Below are positions 8,140 through 17,620 of a stretch of DNA of 64,000 bases, piece by piece. The position numbers were made by a program, and so were the translations under genes. Origin of the DNA: Flectobacillus major DSM 103 (GTDB lineage: Bacteria > Bacteroidota > Bacteroidia > Cytophagales > Spirosomataceae); contig NZ_ATXY01000005.1 of assembly GCF_000427405.1 (NCBI RefSeq), forward strand, positions 1 through 64,000, written 5' to 3'. Under the pieces are notes generated by a model, which was not told the origin of the DNA, made no database searches, and saw only the letters and a list, made by a program, of their open reading frames with translations. Numbering within the stretch: the first letter of the stretch is position 1; the number at the start of each line of letters is the position of its first letter.

Positions 8140-9477
8140 ATGAGAGCTTTAAAACATATATATTCTATAGGACTAATAGCTTTACTTACATCATGTGCCA
8201 ATTATTTGGATGTAAAGCCATTGGAATCTATTTCAGATACCCAAACCATTTACGACAAAACATCCTCTGAAACAGCTATCAGAGGGGTCTATTCAGCCCT
8301 TGCCAGTGGTAATTATTATGGTACTACCTTCCAATCTATTGGCTATTTATCGGGCGATAATATTCAGTGGACTGGCTCGCAGTCGCAAGTACAGGAGTTT
8401 ATTAACAAAAAAGTAAACGCCGAAAACTCGACTATTTCAGGTGCATGGACAGCCATTTATGTTACTATCAACCGTGCCAACAATGTGTTGGCAAAAGTAC
8501 CAACAGTAACAGACCCACTTTTGACTGATGCCTTAAAAAACCAAATTATTGGTGAGGCATATTTTATCAGAGCTTTAGCATATTTTGACTTGGCTCGTAC
8601 TTGGGGAGGCGTACCCATTGTGACCAAACCAACGGCTAGCCCAACCGAAAATAGAGGTATCGGCAGAAGTACTCAAGCCGAAACCTATGCACAAGTATTA
8701 AAAGACTTAGAAGCTGCCGAGCCACTATTACCCGCTACAACCGACCGCTACCGAGCTACTCGCAAAACGGTTTGGGCTTTGCGTGCTCGTTATCATTTGT
8801 ACCAAAAAGAATGGGCAAAAGCAGAAGAATACGCAACTAAGTTGTTGACAGATACCAACTACCGTTTATTAAAGCCATTCAATGCGTTTTTTGCGAATGA
8901 TGCCAGAGGTACACAAGAATCAGTTTTTGAGATTTTCTATAGTGCCAACGAACCCAACGCTCACCGCAACCAATGGCAGCCTCAAACCAACGGTGGTACT
9001 CGCCAGTGGGCTCCTAACGATGCTATTGTAGCATTACTCAACGACCCAACGGTAGGTGGTACACGCAGTACTTTGGTAGCAAAAGATAACCAAAACCGTT
9101 GGTATGGCAATTTGTACTACCGTACACCTGCCACCGACCCAAGTTATGTAATTCGTATTGCAGAATTGTATTTGATTCGCTCGGAAGCTCGTGCTAATCA
9201 AGACAAAATAGCCGATGCCCTTGCCGACTTAAATGCAGTGCGTGACCGTGCTGGTATTGCCGCAAGTACCGCTTCGACAAAAGACAATGTACTCTTGGCC
9301 ATTGAAAATGAAAGAAGAGTAGAGTTTGCATTAGAACCACATCGTTGGTATGATATTGTAAGAACAGGCCGTGCCGCACAAGTATTTAATGTCACCGATG
9401 CCAACAGATTGGTATTACCGATTCCAGCAGGAGAATTATTGATTGACAAATCTTTGGTACAAAATAAAGGATATTAA
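8140..9477 (+). CDS. SusD/RagB family lipoprotein 1
   Basis: The 445-residue product has a lipoprotein signal with lipobox LLTSC (lipidated Cys at residue 19), so it is anchored to the outer membrane facing outward. The SusD fold is shown by ETAIRGVYSALASGNYYG near the N-terminus, the helical TPR-like core with GEAYFIRALAYFDLARTWGG, and the C-terminal signatures YVIRIAELYLIRSEARA and NERRVEFALEPHRWYDIVRT. SusD proteins capture ligand and close over the SusC barrel. It forms a pair with susC1 and is followed by a GNRA-loop hairpin (9488-9509) and two DoxX-like genes. Length is on the short side of the family, suggesting a compact ligand-binding face. Confidence 0.94.
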   Translation: MRALKHIYSIGLIALLTSCANYLDVKPLESISDTQTIYDKTSSETAIRGVYSALASGNYYGTTFQSIGYLSGDNIQWTGSQSQVQEFINKKVNAENSTISGAWTAIYVTINRANNVLAKVPTVTDPLLTDALKNQIIGEAYFIRALAYFDLARTWGGVPIVTKPTASPTENRGIGRSTQAETYAQVLKDLEAAEPLLPATTDRYRATRKTVWALRARYHLYQKEWAKAEEYATKLLTDTNYRLLKPFNAFFANDARGTQESVFEIFYSANEPNAHRNQWQPQTNGGTRQWAPNDAIVALLNDPTVGGTRSTLVAKDNQNRWYGNLYYRTPATDPSYVIRIAELYLIRSEARANQDKIADALADLNAVRDRAGIAASTASTKDNVLLAIENERRVEFALEPHRWYDIVRTGRAAQVFNVTDANRLVLPIPAGELLIDKSLVQNKGY

Positions 9478-9487
9478 TTTTTAGTCT

Positions 9488-9509
9488 ACAGGCTAGGCAA
9501 CTAGCCTGT
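9488..9509 (+). other. Intra-operon stem-loop with GCAA tetraloop
   Basis: ACAGGCTAG (9488-9496) and CTAGCCTGT (9501-9509) pair perfectly around GCAA, a GNRA tetraloop. It lies 10 bases after the susD1 stop and 21 before the next gene. With no T tract it is unlikely to be a full terminator; it could protect the 3' end of a susCD mRNA or tune downstream expression. Confidence 0.6.
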
Positions 9510-9529
9510 GGCTTAAACCCAATACTCAA

Positions 9530-10873
9530 ATGGCTAAATCTTTAGAAATTAACTCGCAAAGCGAATGGAGTAGCACCGAAAAACTCATTTTTAAGTTTTT
9601 TGGTATCTATTTCTTTTTGCAGGTGCTACCCCTCGACCTTAGGTTTTTCAAGCACCTTTTTTCTATCAATTGGTTGAATGTAGGCTATCGTGATATTTTT
9701 TATTTGTCAAAATACGCTCCAAGCTTTACAGGAAACGATAATTTTATCAATTGGTTTATTATTGCAGTTGTTGCAGGAATCGGAACATTTCTATGGGATA
9801 ACATTTACAAAAAAACTATCGATTACGATAAACTCTATTATTGGGTACGAGTACTAGTACGTTATCGTTTAGCCATTGGCGTTATTGCTTATGGGTTTCT
9901 TAAATTCTTTCCAATTCAATCACCAATTCCTTCTATCAGTAACCTCAATACCGAATATGGCGATTTTACTGCTTGGAAACTTTTCTCGCTCGGCTTAGGG
10001 GTTGTTCCTAGTTACCAGTCTTTTTTAGGATTGGTAGAAATTGTTGGAGGTTTATTACTCCTCAATAGAAAAACCACAACGATTGCTACTTTAATTATTC
10101 TACCATTTGCGGGCAATGTGGCCATTTCCAACATTGCTTACGAAGGTGGCGAATATGTTTATGCTTTTTATCTGATAGCTTTAGCACTTTACCTTTTTGC
10201 CTTCGATGCCATCCGATTATTCAATGTATTATCTTTAGAAAAACCTACTTTACCGAATCGTTTTCAGCCTGTATTTGACAAAAAATGGAATCAATTTAGA
10301 ATAGCCATCAAACTAGCCTACGTGATTTTCTTTATTGTATTTTATGGCGTAAAGACGTATGCAGGATACCAAAAAGGTAGTTATCATTTCCCAGCTCAAA
10401 AAGGCTTAGATAATACCGCTGGACTCTATAATGTAAGTGAGTTTAGATGGAATAACCAAAGTATTCCATATTCAAAAACAGATACTTTACGCTGGCAAAA
10501 TGTGGTATTTGAAAAATGGAATACCATCAGTATCAAGTCTAACAAACCAGTGTTTATAGAAAATTTACCAAGCGAAGAAATTTTTAAAGAAGACACCGCT
10601 CGTATTTATGAATTGTCGGGTTCGCAAGGTCGCCATTATTATCAGTATAGTGTAGATAGTTCAAAATCAACACTTTTGCTAAAAAACAAGAATATTAACC
10701 ATCAAAACGACAAGTTTACGTTATCGTTCAAAAAGCTAAATGATTCAACGATTGTTTTGTCGGGAGTAAATACCCAACACGATTCTGTTTATGCAGTTTT
10801 GAACAAAATCAACAAAAAGTACTTGACTTTTGAAGCCAAAAAACTAGGAAGAAGAAGTATCCTAAAGTTATAA
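9530..10873 (+). CDS. DoxX-like integral membrane protein with C-terminal beta domain (paralog A)
   Basis: This 447-residue protein has about seven membrane segments (roughly 20-40, 76-95, 110-130, 155-175, 180-200, 208-228, 262-280) and a soluble C-terminal domain from about 295. The middle helices resemble the DoxX/DoxD/MauE fold: VRYRLAIGVIAYGFLKFF, then FLGLVEIVGGLLLL with an intramembrane Glu. DoxD/DoxA of Acidianus is a thiosulfate:quinone oxidoreductase, but this protein is much larger. The C-terminal domain is beta-rich and carries YNVSEF, IPYSKTDTLRWQ and FEKWNT, conserved in paralogs B (10898-12565) and C (29656-30987). It follows susD1 after 52 bases and precedes paralog B by 24, so all are probably one transcript. 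No cofactor motif or cysteine is evident. Function unknown; an oxidoreductase or quinone-linked role is speculative. Confidence 0.7.
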   Translation: MAKSLEINSQSEWSSTEKLIFKFFGIYFFLQVLPLDLRFFKHLFSINWLNVGYRDIFYLSKYAPSFTGNDNFINWFIIAVVAGIGTFLWDNIYKKTIDYDKLYYWVRVLVRYRLAIGVIAYGFLKFFPIQSPIPSISNLNTEYGDFTAWKLFSLGLGVVPSYQSFLGLVEIVGGLLLLNRKTTTIATLIILPFAGNVAISNIAYEGGEYVYAFYLIALALYLFAFDAIRLFNVLSLEKPTLPNRFQPVFDKKWNQFRIAIKLAYVIFFIVFYGVKTYAGYQKGSYHFPAQKGLDNTAGLYNVSEFRWNNQSIPYSKTDTLRWQNVVFEKWNTISIKSNKPVFIENLPSEEIFKEDTARIYELSGSQGRHYYQYSVDSSKSTLLLKNKNINHQNDKFTLSFKKLNDSTIVLSGVNTQHDSVYAVLNKINKKYLTFEAKKLGRRSILKL

Positions 10874-10897
10874 TTCATACCATAAATTCTAATAAAG

Positions 10898-12565
10898 ATG
10901 TCTATTTCAAATCTAAACATAACACAAGAGAATTTGGGTACTGAATTGCCTGAAAACTCAGCGGAAACACCTCAGACCACAGCACCAAGGGTGTGGGCAT
11001 CATGGGAAAAAATACTTTTTAGAATCGCTTTCGTATTCTTTATTGCTATGTCTTTTCCCAATAGTTGGGATTGGTATAAAGAAATATTTTCTTTCGACTG
11101 GCTACACCTACATTATCGTGATTTGTACGATATAGCTCGCTTTGGTTCAGGTCTCAATTTCTTTGGTAATAAAATTTTTGGGTCTTCGCTCAACGGTTAT
11201 GCTGTATGGGTTATTACCTTAATTTTTTCTGTGGTGGTTGGTCTTATCTGGTCAGCAATTGTATATTTCACAAAAAAAGACAAAACAGAATACAACCTTT
11301 TGTATTACTGGTTACGAGTATTGGTACGTTATCGTGCAGGAATCGGCATTATTGGTTTTGGCTTTACCAAACTCACACCAACACAATTGCCATATCCTTC
11401 GTGGGGCATTCTCAATACCAACTTTGGTGATTTGACTTTACAGAAAATTTATTGGCTTTCAATTGGTATTGTGCCGTGGTACGAAGTATTTACGGGCGTG
11501 GTAGAAGTAGCGGCCGGAGCATTATTGTTTTTCAGAGCCACTACTTTTTGGGGTTCAGTATTACTTTTCGGAGCATTGGCCGATATTGTGTATGTAAACT
11601 TTGCCTATGATGGTGGTGTTCATGTGTATAGCTCTTATTTCGTATTGTTTTCAGCCTTCTTATTGATCGACTACATTCCAGATTTGTACAAGCTTTTGAT
11701 TCAAGAAAAGTTGACAGTACCTTTTCATTATTACCCAAATTTTGACAAAACCTGGCAACGTATCACTCGCATTAGCCTAAAAACCCTTGTCATTATTTTA
11801 TTTTTGCCCGTATTTACTTATTTGGCCGTTATCAATTTCTTGTACGACCCATACAAGCAACCAGCCCAAAAAGGTATTGCTTCGTTGCGTGGCAATTATA
11901 ATGTTACCGAATTTAAAATTAATGGACAGGTTTTACCTTATAACCCTTTAGACACAACCCGTTGGCAACAAGCTACTTTTGAAAAATGGACAACCCTTAC
12001 TTTTAAAGTTAATAAGCCTGTCGAGCTAGATTTATCAAATGGAGGTGGAGCACCAATGAGAGACATCAACCGAACCTTTGAGCTAACAGGTGTAGCAGGC
12101 GGTCAACGGGTATTTTACTACCAAGCCGATACTGTTCATAAAGTGTTGTATTTACAAGATAAAAATCGTGGGTCAAGAAATGCTGAAAATCGTGAATTTT
12201 TAGGAAATAGAGGAGACTTCAATCTGAAAGGAAACGCGCCAGAAGTATTGGCAAAAAAGAAAGAAAAAGCAGACAAAGAGGCCGAAAATTGGATTCCAAA
12301 AGAAGCTCTCGCAGTGATAGGTAACGAAGACAGTAAGATAGAACCCATTGCACGCTCTGCTCGTAGAACGAAGGGAATCAAGTCTGAAAGTAAACCTGTA
12401 GAACGTAATAAAATGATTTTGACATATACTGTTTTAGATGGTGGCAATAAGGTATTACTTTCGGGTATCAACGAAAACAAAGATTCTATTCATGTTACCT
12501 TAGAGCGATATACCAAAAAATATGCACTTTCAAGAAGCACCTTGGAGGCAGGAAAATACAATTAG
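10898..12565 (+). CDS. DoxX-like integral membrane protein with C-terminal beta domain (paralog B)
   Basis: This 555-residue paralog of the preceding gene has a longer polar N-terminus (1-34), the same membrane core (YYWLRVLVRYRAGIGIIGFG, then VVEVAAGALLFFRATT) and the same C-terminal motifs (YNVTEFKINGQ, LPYNPLDTTRWQ, FEKWTT). It differs by an inserted charged segment of about 80 residues near 425-505, rich in Lys, Arg and Glu (for example KKKEKADKEAE), placed inside the C-terminal beta domain before LLSGINENKDS. Such an insert is probably disordered and may be a docking element. The two genes are tandem duplicates that diverged well before the present, since identity is restricted to the core motifs. 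It ends the susCD1 operon, followed by a three-way junction and T tract at 12608-12688. Confidence 0.7.
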   Translation: MSISNLNITQENLGTELPENSAETPQTTAPRVWASWEKILFRIAFVFFIAMSFPNSWDWYKEIFSFDWLHLHYRDLYDIARFGSGLNFFGNKIFGSSLNGYAVWVITLIFSVVVGLIWSAIVYFTKKDKTEYNLLYYWLRVLVRYRAGIGIIGFGFTKLTPTQLPYPSWGILNTNFGDLTLQKIYWLSIGIVPWYEVFTGVVEVAAGALLFFRATTFWGSVLLFGALADIVYVNFAYDGGVHVYSSYFVLFSAFLLIDYIPDLYKLLIQEKLTVPFHYYPNFDKTWQRITRISLKTLVIILFLPVFTYLAVINFLYDPYKQPAQKGIASLRGNYNVTEFKINGQVLPYNPLDTTRWQQATFEKWTTLTFKVNKPVELDLSNGGGAPMRDINRTFELTGVAGGQRVFYYQADTVHKVLYLQDKNRGSRNAENREFLGNRGDFNLKGNAPEVLAKKKEKADKEAENWIPKEALAVIGNEDSKIEPIARSARRTKGIKSESKPVERNKMILTYTVLDGGNKVLLSGINENKDSIHVTLERYTKKYALSRSTLEAGKYN

Positions 12566-12607
12566 ACAATACCCTAAAAATCAAATAATTACATTATCAT
12601 AAACTTT

Positions 12608-12688
12608 AGGACAAAGGTATATCTATCAGGTACAATTTACTAGCATAGCTACCTTGCCAATAGGCATCCTTTGTCCTTTTTGTCTTTT
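12608..12688 (+). terminator. Branched terminator-like RNA (predicted three-way junction)
   Basis: The outer stem is perfect: AGGACAAAGG (12608-12617) with CCTTTGTCCT (12668-12677), followed by TTTTTGTCTTTT. Inside are two further helices: AGGTA (12628-12632) with TACCT (12650-12654), and TGCC (12655-12658), loop AATA, GGCA (12663-12666). This makes a compact three-way junction ending in a T tract, 42 bases after paralog B. It most simply terminates the susCD1 operon. The branched interior is more elaborate than a terminator needs, so a structured RNA with its own role is possible. Confidence 0.6.
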
Positions 12689-12873
12689 ACCTTGTATTTA
12701 TATTGAAGACATTGAAACCTATTGCAGGCTAGTATCTTCAATAGCTATTTTCTTATTTAGTTGGCTAATAAATTCGCCAGTTAGCTTTTTTTAACTTTTT
12801 CAATTACTTGGCTATTTCTCTGTCAGAAACCACAACAAAGAAAAGCTTTTCAATCAAATCGTTTCATTAAACA
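12689..12873 (+). other. Leader region of susC2 with hairpins
   Basis: No gene. TATTGAAGA (12701-12709) and TCTTCAATA (12735-12743) form a perfect 9-bp stem over a 25-base loop. Near 12768-12797 there is a TGGC/GCCA stem followed by a run of seven T, which could be an attenuator. No exact TAnnTTTG box is visible, and the leader conserved between susC1 and susC3 is absent here. Confidence 0.4.
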
Positions 12874-15800
12874 ATGACGTTTATGCAAATTAGAAAATTA
12901 CACATCATCACATTGTTATTTTTGAGCATATCCACCTCGATATTGGCTCAAATAAAAACAGTTACAGGAACAGTCAAAGACAAAGATACTGGAGAACCCC
13001 TTCCAGGAGTTACTGTTATTGTAAAGGGAACAAGCACAGGAACTGTTGCTGACCAAAAAGGGAATTACAAAATAAATGCTTCTGAAAAATCTATTCTGTC
13101 CTTTTCTTTTATTGGTTATAGTACAATTGAAAAACTTGTGGGCAATCAGTCTACTATATCTATAGATTTAGTATCAGACAACAAACAATTGGCCGAAGTA
13201 CGCGTGGTAGGTTATGGAACACAAACGAAAGCCGAATTTACGGGTTCAGCGGTAAGGGTTTCGGGCGATGTTATCAAAGAGCAACCCATTCAGAGTTTTG
13301 ACCAAGCTCTTTCGGGGCGTGCAGCTGGGGTAAATATTGCTCAGCCCAATGGAGTACTCAACAACCCTCCTGTTATTCGTATTCGTGGGGTCAATTCTAT
13401 TTCATTGAGTTCGTATCCATTGGTAGTAGTAGACGGTATACCTATCAACACTGGTAACGTTTCGACAAGTACGGCTGTACCCAACAACCCCCTTGGCGAC
13501 ATCAACCCTGCCGATATTGAGTCGATAGATGTACTCAAAGATGCTGCATCTACTTCTATTTATGGGTCAAGAGCCGCAGCGGGTGTATTGCTTATTACAA
13601 CCAAACGCGGAAAAGCAGGAAAAGCCCGCATCAGCTACGAAGCATGGACTGGTGTATCGGAGGTAACACGCTTGCCTAAATTATTGAATGCCGAACAATT
13701 TATTGCTATTAAGAACGAGGCTGTTTTAAACGCCAAAATTTTGGGTGGCAATGCCAACAACAGTAACGTAGCATCGGCATTATTTTTTCCAAATTACGAT
13801 GCCAACAATAACCCTATTGATACTCGTTGGTACGACTATATTTACCAAACTGGTACATCCCAAAACCACAATATCAGTGTATCGGGAGGAACAAATGCTA
13901 CATCCTATTACCTTTCGGCCAACTATACCGACCAAAAAGGCTTTTTGGTAACGAACGAATTCAAGAGAAAATCAATCCGTTTTAATATCGACCAAGAAGT
14001 AACCAGCTGGCTAAAACTTAAAGGAGGGCTTTCGTACAATAATAGCTTCAACCAGTCGCCTTACTCTGGTTCGTTGGCCAACTCCAACTTTTTCTTGGTA
14101 GGAGCAGCTCGTTTGGCCATTGCGTTACCTCCAAACGTACCTGCTTATAATGCCGACGGCTCTTACAATATCAACCCTAATAGCCCCAATACCATTGGCG
14201 TAGGCAACAACCAATTTGTAAGTAACTGGGGAAACCCCGTAGCCCTACTCAACGAAAACCGTTATACCTCTGAAAACGACCGTGTTATTGGGAGTATTTC
14301 GGCTGTAGCTAAGCTGTTAAAAAACTTAGATTTTACAACTACTTATGCTATTGACCGCCTCAGAACCGACACCTACAGCTATGATAGCCCTATTCAAGGC
14401 AACGGGTTTTCGAGCAGAGGTAACGCTACCAACGTAGCCGCCATTAGAGATAATTGGAACTGGACCAATACCCTTAATTATAGTACTGTTATTGCCGACA
14501 AACACAGTATTTCGGCCTTATTGGGTTATGATTTACAAAAGTTTAACTACAATTCTTGGGGTGCCTCAAGAACACAAAGCTCAGACCCTTTCTTTGAAAA
14601 CTATCAAGGTAACTGGGGAGCTATTTCGGCCACTGGCAACGATATTAGCGAAAGAGCATTCTTGTCGTTTTTCTCACGCTTGAGCTACGACTGGAAAAAG
14701 AAATACTTCCTTACTTTCAACTTCCGTCGTGATGGTAACTCGGCTTTAGGATCGGGCAAAAAGTACGGTAATTTTGGAGGTGTGTCTGGTGGATGGTCTT
14801 TATCTGAGGAAGAATTTTACAAAACAACGCAATTAGCCACTATTTTAAACAATGTAAAATTAAGAGCTAGCTGGGGACGTGTAGGAAATGGTAACTTGAG
14901 CGATGCCTTCAGCTCGTTAGAGTTATACAGCGGCTCGTTGTATGGTAGTGCCTCAACATGGGCTATTTCACAAGCTGGTAATGCTAATTTGGGTTGGGAA
15001 ACCAGTAACCAAACCAATATCGGTGCTGATTTAGGGCTTTGGAACGACCGTGTACAAGTAGAGCTTACCTATTTCAACAACGACGTAAACGGTTTGATTC
15101 TTAGTGCCCCACAGGCGGTATCAAAGGGTATTCCGGGCAATGCCATTTTGGGTAACGTAGGCTCTATGTACAACCGTGGTATTGAACTAGGTATTACTGC
15201 CAATGTAATTCGCAAAGGTAATTTCTCGTGGAATACCTCATTGAATTTCACAAAATTAGAAAATAAAGTAACGGCACTAGCAGAAGGTAACACCGATATT
15301 ATTGGAACAACACACGTATCGTACGAAACTACCAATATTACGCGTGTGGGGCATTCGGTGGGTAGCCTCTATGGAGCCAAAACGGCAGGTGTTAACCCCG
15401 CCAATGGTCAACGTATTTTTATCAATGCCAAAGGCGAACAAGTACAATATAGCCAAGTGGTATTGCCAGGCCAAAGCCAATGGACTTACCTAAATGGCGA
15501 AAAAGCCCCAGCTATTACAGGTGCCGACTATTACCTTATTGGTAACGCTTTACCGACATGGTATGGTGGTTTGAGCAATAACTTCAAATATCAAAACTTT
15601 GATTTGGGAGTCAACTTGTCGTTTTCGGGTGGCAACTATATCATGAACGGTACACGTGCTACTTTGCTCGACCAACGGGCTTACAACAACTCTGTCGAAA
15701 TTTTGAATCGCTGGCAAAAACCGGGAGATATTACTGATATTCCACGATTGGTCTACAACGACCAGTTATCTAGTGGTTCATCATTCCCTGTGTCTACTAA

Positions 15801-16056
15801 TGCCGAAAAAGCAGATTTCTTACGTTTACAAAATCTATCATTGGGCTACCGTATTCCTACTGCTTTGTTTGGCAAAAGCGGTATTACATCGGCTCGTGTA
15901 TATGTACAAGGATCAAACCTTTTCTTGATAACAAAATATACAGGTACTGACCCTGAATCGTCGGTAAATGGTAACTCAAACACCACCCCGGGTGTTGAGA
16001 AAAACTCGGTAGGACAAGCCCGTACATTCACTTTTGGTATCAATGTAGGATTTTAA
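12874..16056 (+). CDS. SusC/RagA TonB-linked outer membrane transporter 2
   Basis: This 1060-residue transporter has a signal peptide ending ILAQ, a carboxypeptidase-regulatory-like domain (VTGTVKDKDTGEPLPGVTVI), a plug starting at RVVGYGTQTKAEFTGSAV with IDVLKDAASTSIYGSRAAAG, and a long barrel ending GINVGF. Its plug and barrel are the closest relatives in the window to SusC3 (shared [21 protein letters not shown] and SAPQAVSKGIPGN against SAPQSLSQGIPGN), while the N-terminal domain is of a different type. ATG 12874 is used; ATG 12883 three codons later is equally plausible before the signal peptide. The partner susD2 follows after 44 bases. Ligand unknown; neighbouring TPR and DUF1684 genes give no clear substrate. 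Confidence 0.95.
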   Translation: MTFMQIRKLHIITLLFLSISTSILAQIKTVTGTVKDKDTGEPLPGVTVIVKGTSTGTVADQKGNYKINASEKSILSFSFIGYSTIEKLVGNQSTISIDLVSDNKQLAEVRVVGYGTQTKAEFTGSAVRVSGDVIKEQPIQSFDQALSGRAAGVNIAQPNGVLNNPPVIRIRGVNSISLSSYPLVVVDGIPINTGNVSTSTAVPNNPLGDINPADIESIDVLKDAASTSIYGSRAAAGVLLITTKRGKAGKARISYEAWTGVSEVTRLPKLLNAEQFIAIKNEAVLNAKILGGNANNSNVASALFFPNYDANNNPIDTRWYDYIYQTGTSQNHNISVSGGTNATSYYLSANYTDQKGFLVTNEFKRKSIRFNIDQEVTSWLKLKGGLSYNNSFNQSPYSGSLANSNFFLVGAARLAIALPPNVPAYNADGSYNINPNSPNTIGVGNNQFVSNWGNPVALLNENRYTSENDRVIGSISAVAKLLKNLDFTTTYAIDRLRTDTYSYDSPIQGNGFSSRGNATNVAAIRDNWNWTNTLNYSTVIADKHSISALLGYDLQKFNYNSWGASRTQSSDPFFENYQGNWGAISATGNDISERAFLSFFSRLSYDWKKKYFLTFNFRRDGNSALGSGKKYGNFGGVSGGWSLSEEEFYKTTQLATILNNVKLRASWGRVGNGNLSDAFSSLELYSGSLYGSASTWAISQAGNANLGWETSNQTNIGADLGLWNDRVQVELTYFNNDVNGLILSAPQAVSKGIPGNAILGNVGSMYNRGIELGITANVIRKGNFSWNTSLNFTKLENKVTALAEGNTDIIGTTHVSYETTNITRVGHSVGSLYGAKTAGVNPANGQRIFINAKGEQVQYSQVVLPGQSQWTYLNGEKAPAITGADYYLIGNALPTWYGGLSNNFKYQNFDLGVNLSFSGGNYIMNGTRATLLDQRAYNNSVEILNRWQKPGDITDIPRLVYNDQLSSGSSFPVSTNAEKADFLRLQNLSLGYRIPTALFGKSGITSARVYVQGSNLFLITKYTGTDPESSVNGNSNTTPGVEKNSVGQARTFTFGINVGF

Positions 16057-16100
16057 CCAAGCGACTTTATAGGCATCAAGAAACTTTAATTTAATTCAGC

Positions 16101-17561
16101 ATGAAAAAATTCATAAAACATACTTCTATTTCTCGTATCAGCACTGCCATGTGCTTAGGACTACTTTTAGTGGCTTCGGGGTGTGACGAAGATAAATACC
16201 TCAATCCAAAGCCAGCAACTTCTATTTCTGGAGCAAACGCCTTTGACACGCCCGAAAGAGTATTGGGCTTGGTGAATGGCATTTATAAAGCAGTAAAAAG
16301 CGGTAACTTCTATGGAGGCAACTATTATACCTATTCGGAGGCTCGTGGCGAGGAGTTTATCAACCGTACCAGTAATACCTTTACAGCCTACGAAGCTTGG
16401 AACCAAACACTAAATTCTGGCTCAAACTTTGTGGCAGGTTTTTGGGCTGCTGGCTATGGAGCTATCAATAACGCCAATATTGTAATAAAAGGCTTAACCG
16501 ACAATCCAACTGTTGTTAATGCAACTCTTAGCAAGCAGTATATTGCTGAAGCCAAATTTTTGAGAGCTCTCAGCTATTTTAGTCTTGTTACCTTGTATGC
16601 TCGTCCTTACAACGAAAACAAAGGGACATCGCCAGGTTTACCTTTGCGTTTACAGGCCGAAACTACTACAGCTAATAATGGGTTGAAAAGAAGCTCGGTA
16701 GCCGAAGTATATGCCCAAATTATCAAAGACTTGGACGAAGCTGAGGCCGACTTACCCAATAGCTATTCAAGCAACCTGTTGAATACTACCCGTGCTCACA
16801 AAAATACGGCTATTGCCCTCAAAACCAGGGTATATCTCAACGCTGGCAATTATGCCAAAGTAATAGATGAAGCCAAGAAAATTGTGTCTAATGCTGCTCC
16901 TTTTGCCGCAACAACGGGTGTAAACCACAAGCTTCAGAATATCATTGAAATTTTTACGACTAATTATACTTCTACCGAATCTATTCTGTCTGTACCTATG
17001 ACCGAGCTCGACAACGTCACAGGGCAGTCGTCGTTTCCTTATGTATTCAATGCCAACTCAGAGTATAACCTCAATCCAAATGGTATTTGGGGCGATACAG
17101 AATGGAAATCTACCGACTTGAGAAGAACATTTGCTCGTACAGCATCTGGGGTGCAATTCCTAACCAAGTACAACAAACCTTCTCCATTCCTAGACTATCT
17201 GCCTATTATTAGGTATTCGGAGGTATTGCTCAACTACGCAGAAGCGGCTGCTCGTACAGGAGATTTAACCAAATCGCTCGAACTATTAAAGGCTGTACGC
17301 AACCGCTCTGATGCTAGCTATGTATTCCCAACAAGTAATGTTGCTACTCAAACGGCGTTGATCAATACTATCTTGAAAGAAAGACGTATCGAGCTCTTGG
17401 GTGAAGGTTTCCGTTCAAACGACCTTGTTCGCAACTTGCTACCACTACCAGCCAAAGCTAGCAGCTCGTTGAGTGCCCCTGCCGTTGAACCCTCACAAGC
17501 CAACTATGTTTTTCCATTACCAAACGTAGAAATTGTAAGCAATAAATTATTACTCGAATAA
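16101..17561 (+). CDS. SusD/RagB family lipoprotein 2
   Basis: The 486-residue protein carries a lipoprotein signal with lipobox VASGC (Cys28). SusD hallmarks include RVLGLVNGIYKAVKSGNFYGG near the N-terminus (first 20 residues of the motif), KFLRALSYFSLVTLYARPY in the helical core, YSEVLLNYAEAAARTGD and LKERRIELLGEGFRSNDLVR at the C-terminus. It would sit on the cell surface and hand ligand to SusC2. It is a close paralog of SusD3 (26441-27910), sharing the RGEEF/RGDEF, YAKPY-like and KAVRNRSDA motifs, so the whole susCD2 and susCD3 units appear related by duplication. A hairpin at 17573 follows its stop. Confidence 0.92.
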   Translation: MKKFIKHTSISRISTAMCLGLLLVASGCDEDKYLNPKPATSISGANAFDTPERVLGLVNGIYKAVKSGNFYGGNYYTYSEARGEEFINRTSNTFTAYEAWNQTLNSGSNFVAGFWAAGYGAINNANIVIKGLTDNPTVVNATLSKQYIAEAKFLRALSYFSLVTLYARPYNENKGTSPGLPLRLQAETTTANNGLKRSSVAEVYAQIIKDLDEAEADLPNSYSSNLLNTTRAHKNTAIALKTRVYLNAGNYAKVIDEAKKIVSNAAPFAATTGVNHKLQNIIEIFTTNYTSTESILSVPMTELDNVTGQSSFPYVFNANSEYNLNPNGIWGDTEWKSTDLRRTFARTASGVQFLTKYNKPSPFLDYLPIIRYSEVLLNYAEAAARTGDLTKSLELLKAVRNRSDASYVFPTSNVATQTALINTILKERRIELLGEGFRSNDLVRNLLPLPAKASSSLSAPAVEPSQANYVFPLPNVEIVSNKLLLE

Positions 17562-17572
17562 GCATTTCACTT

Positions 17573-17605
17573 GCCCCAATAGCAGTTTCAGCTATTGGGG
17601 CTTTA
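17573..17605 (+). terminator. Hairpin after susD2, probable weak terminator
   Basis: GCCCCAATAGC (17573-17583) and GCTATTGGGGC (17591-17601) form a perfect 11-bp stem with a seven-base loop, followed only by TTTAT. The tail is short, so partial termination or 3' end protection of the susCD2 message is more likely than complete termination before the TPR gene at 17621. Confidence 0.6.
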
Positions 17606-17620
17606 TAAAATACCCTATCA

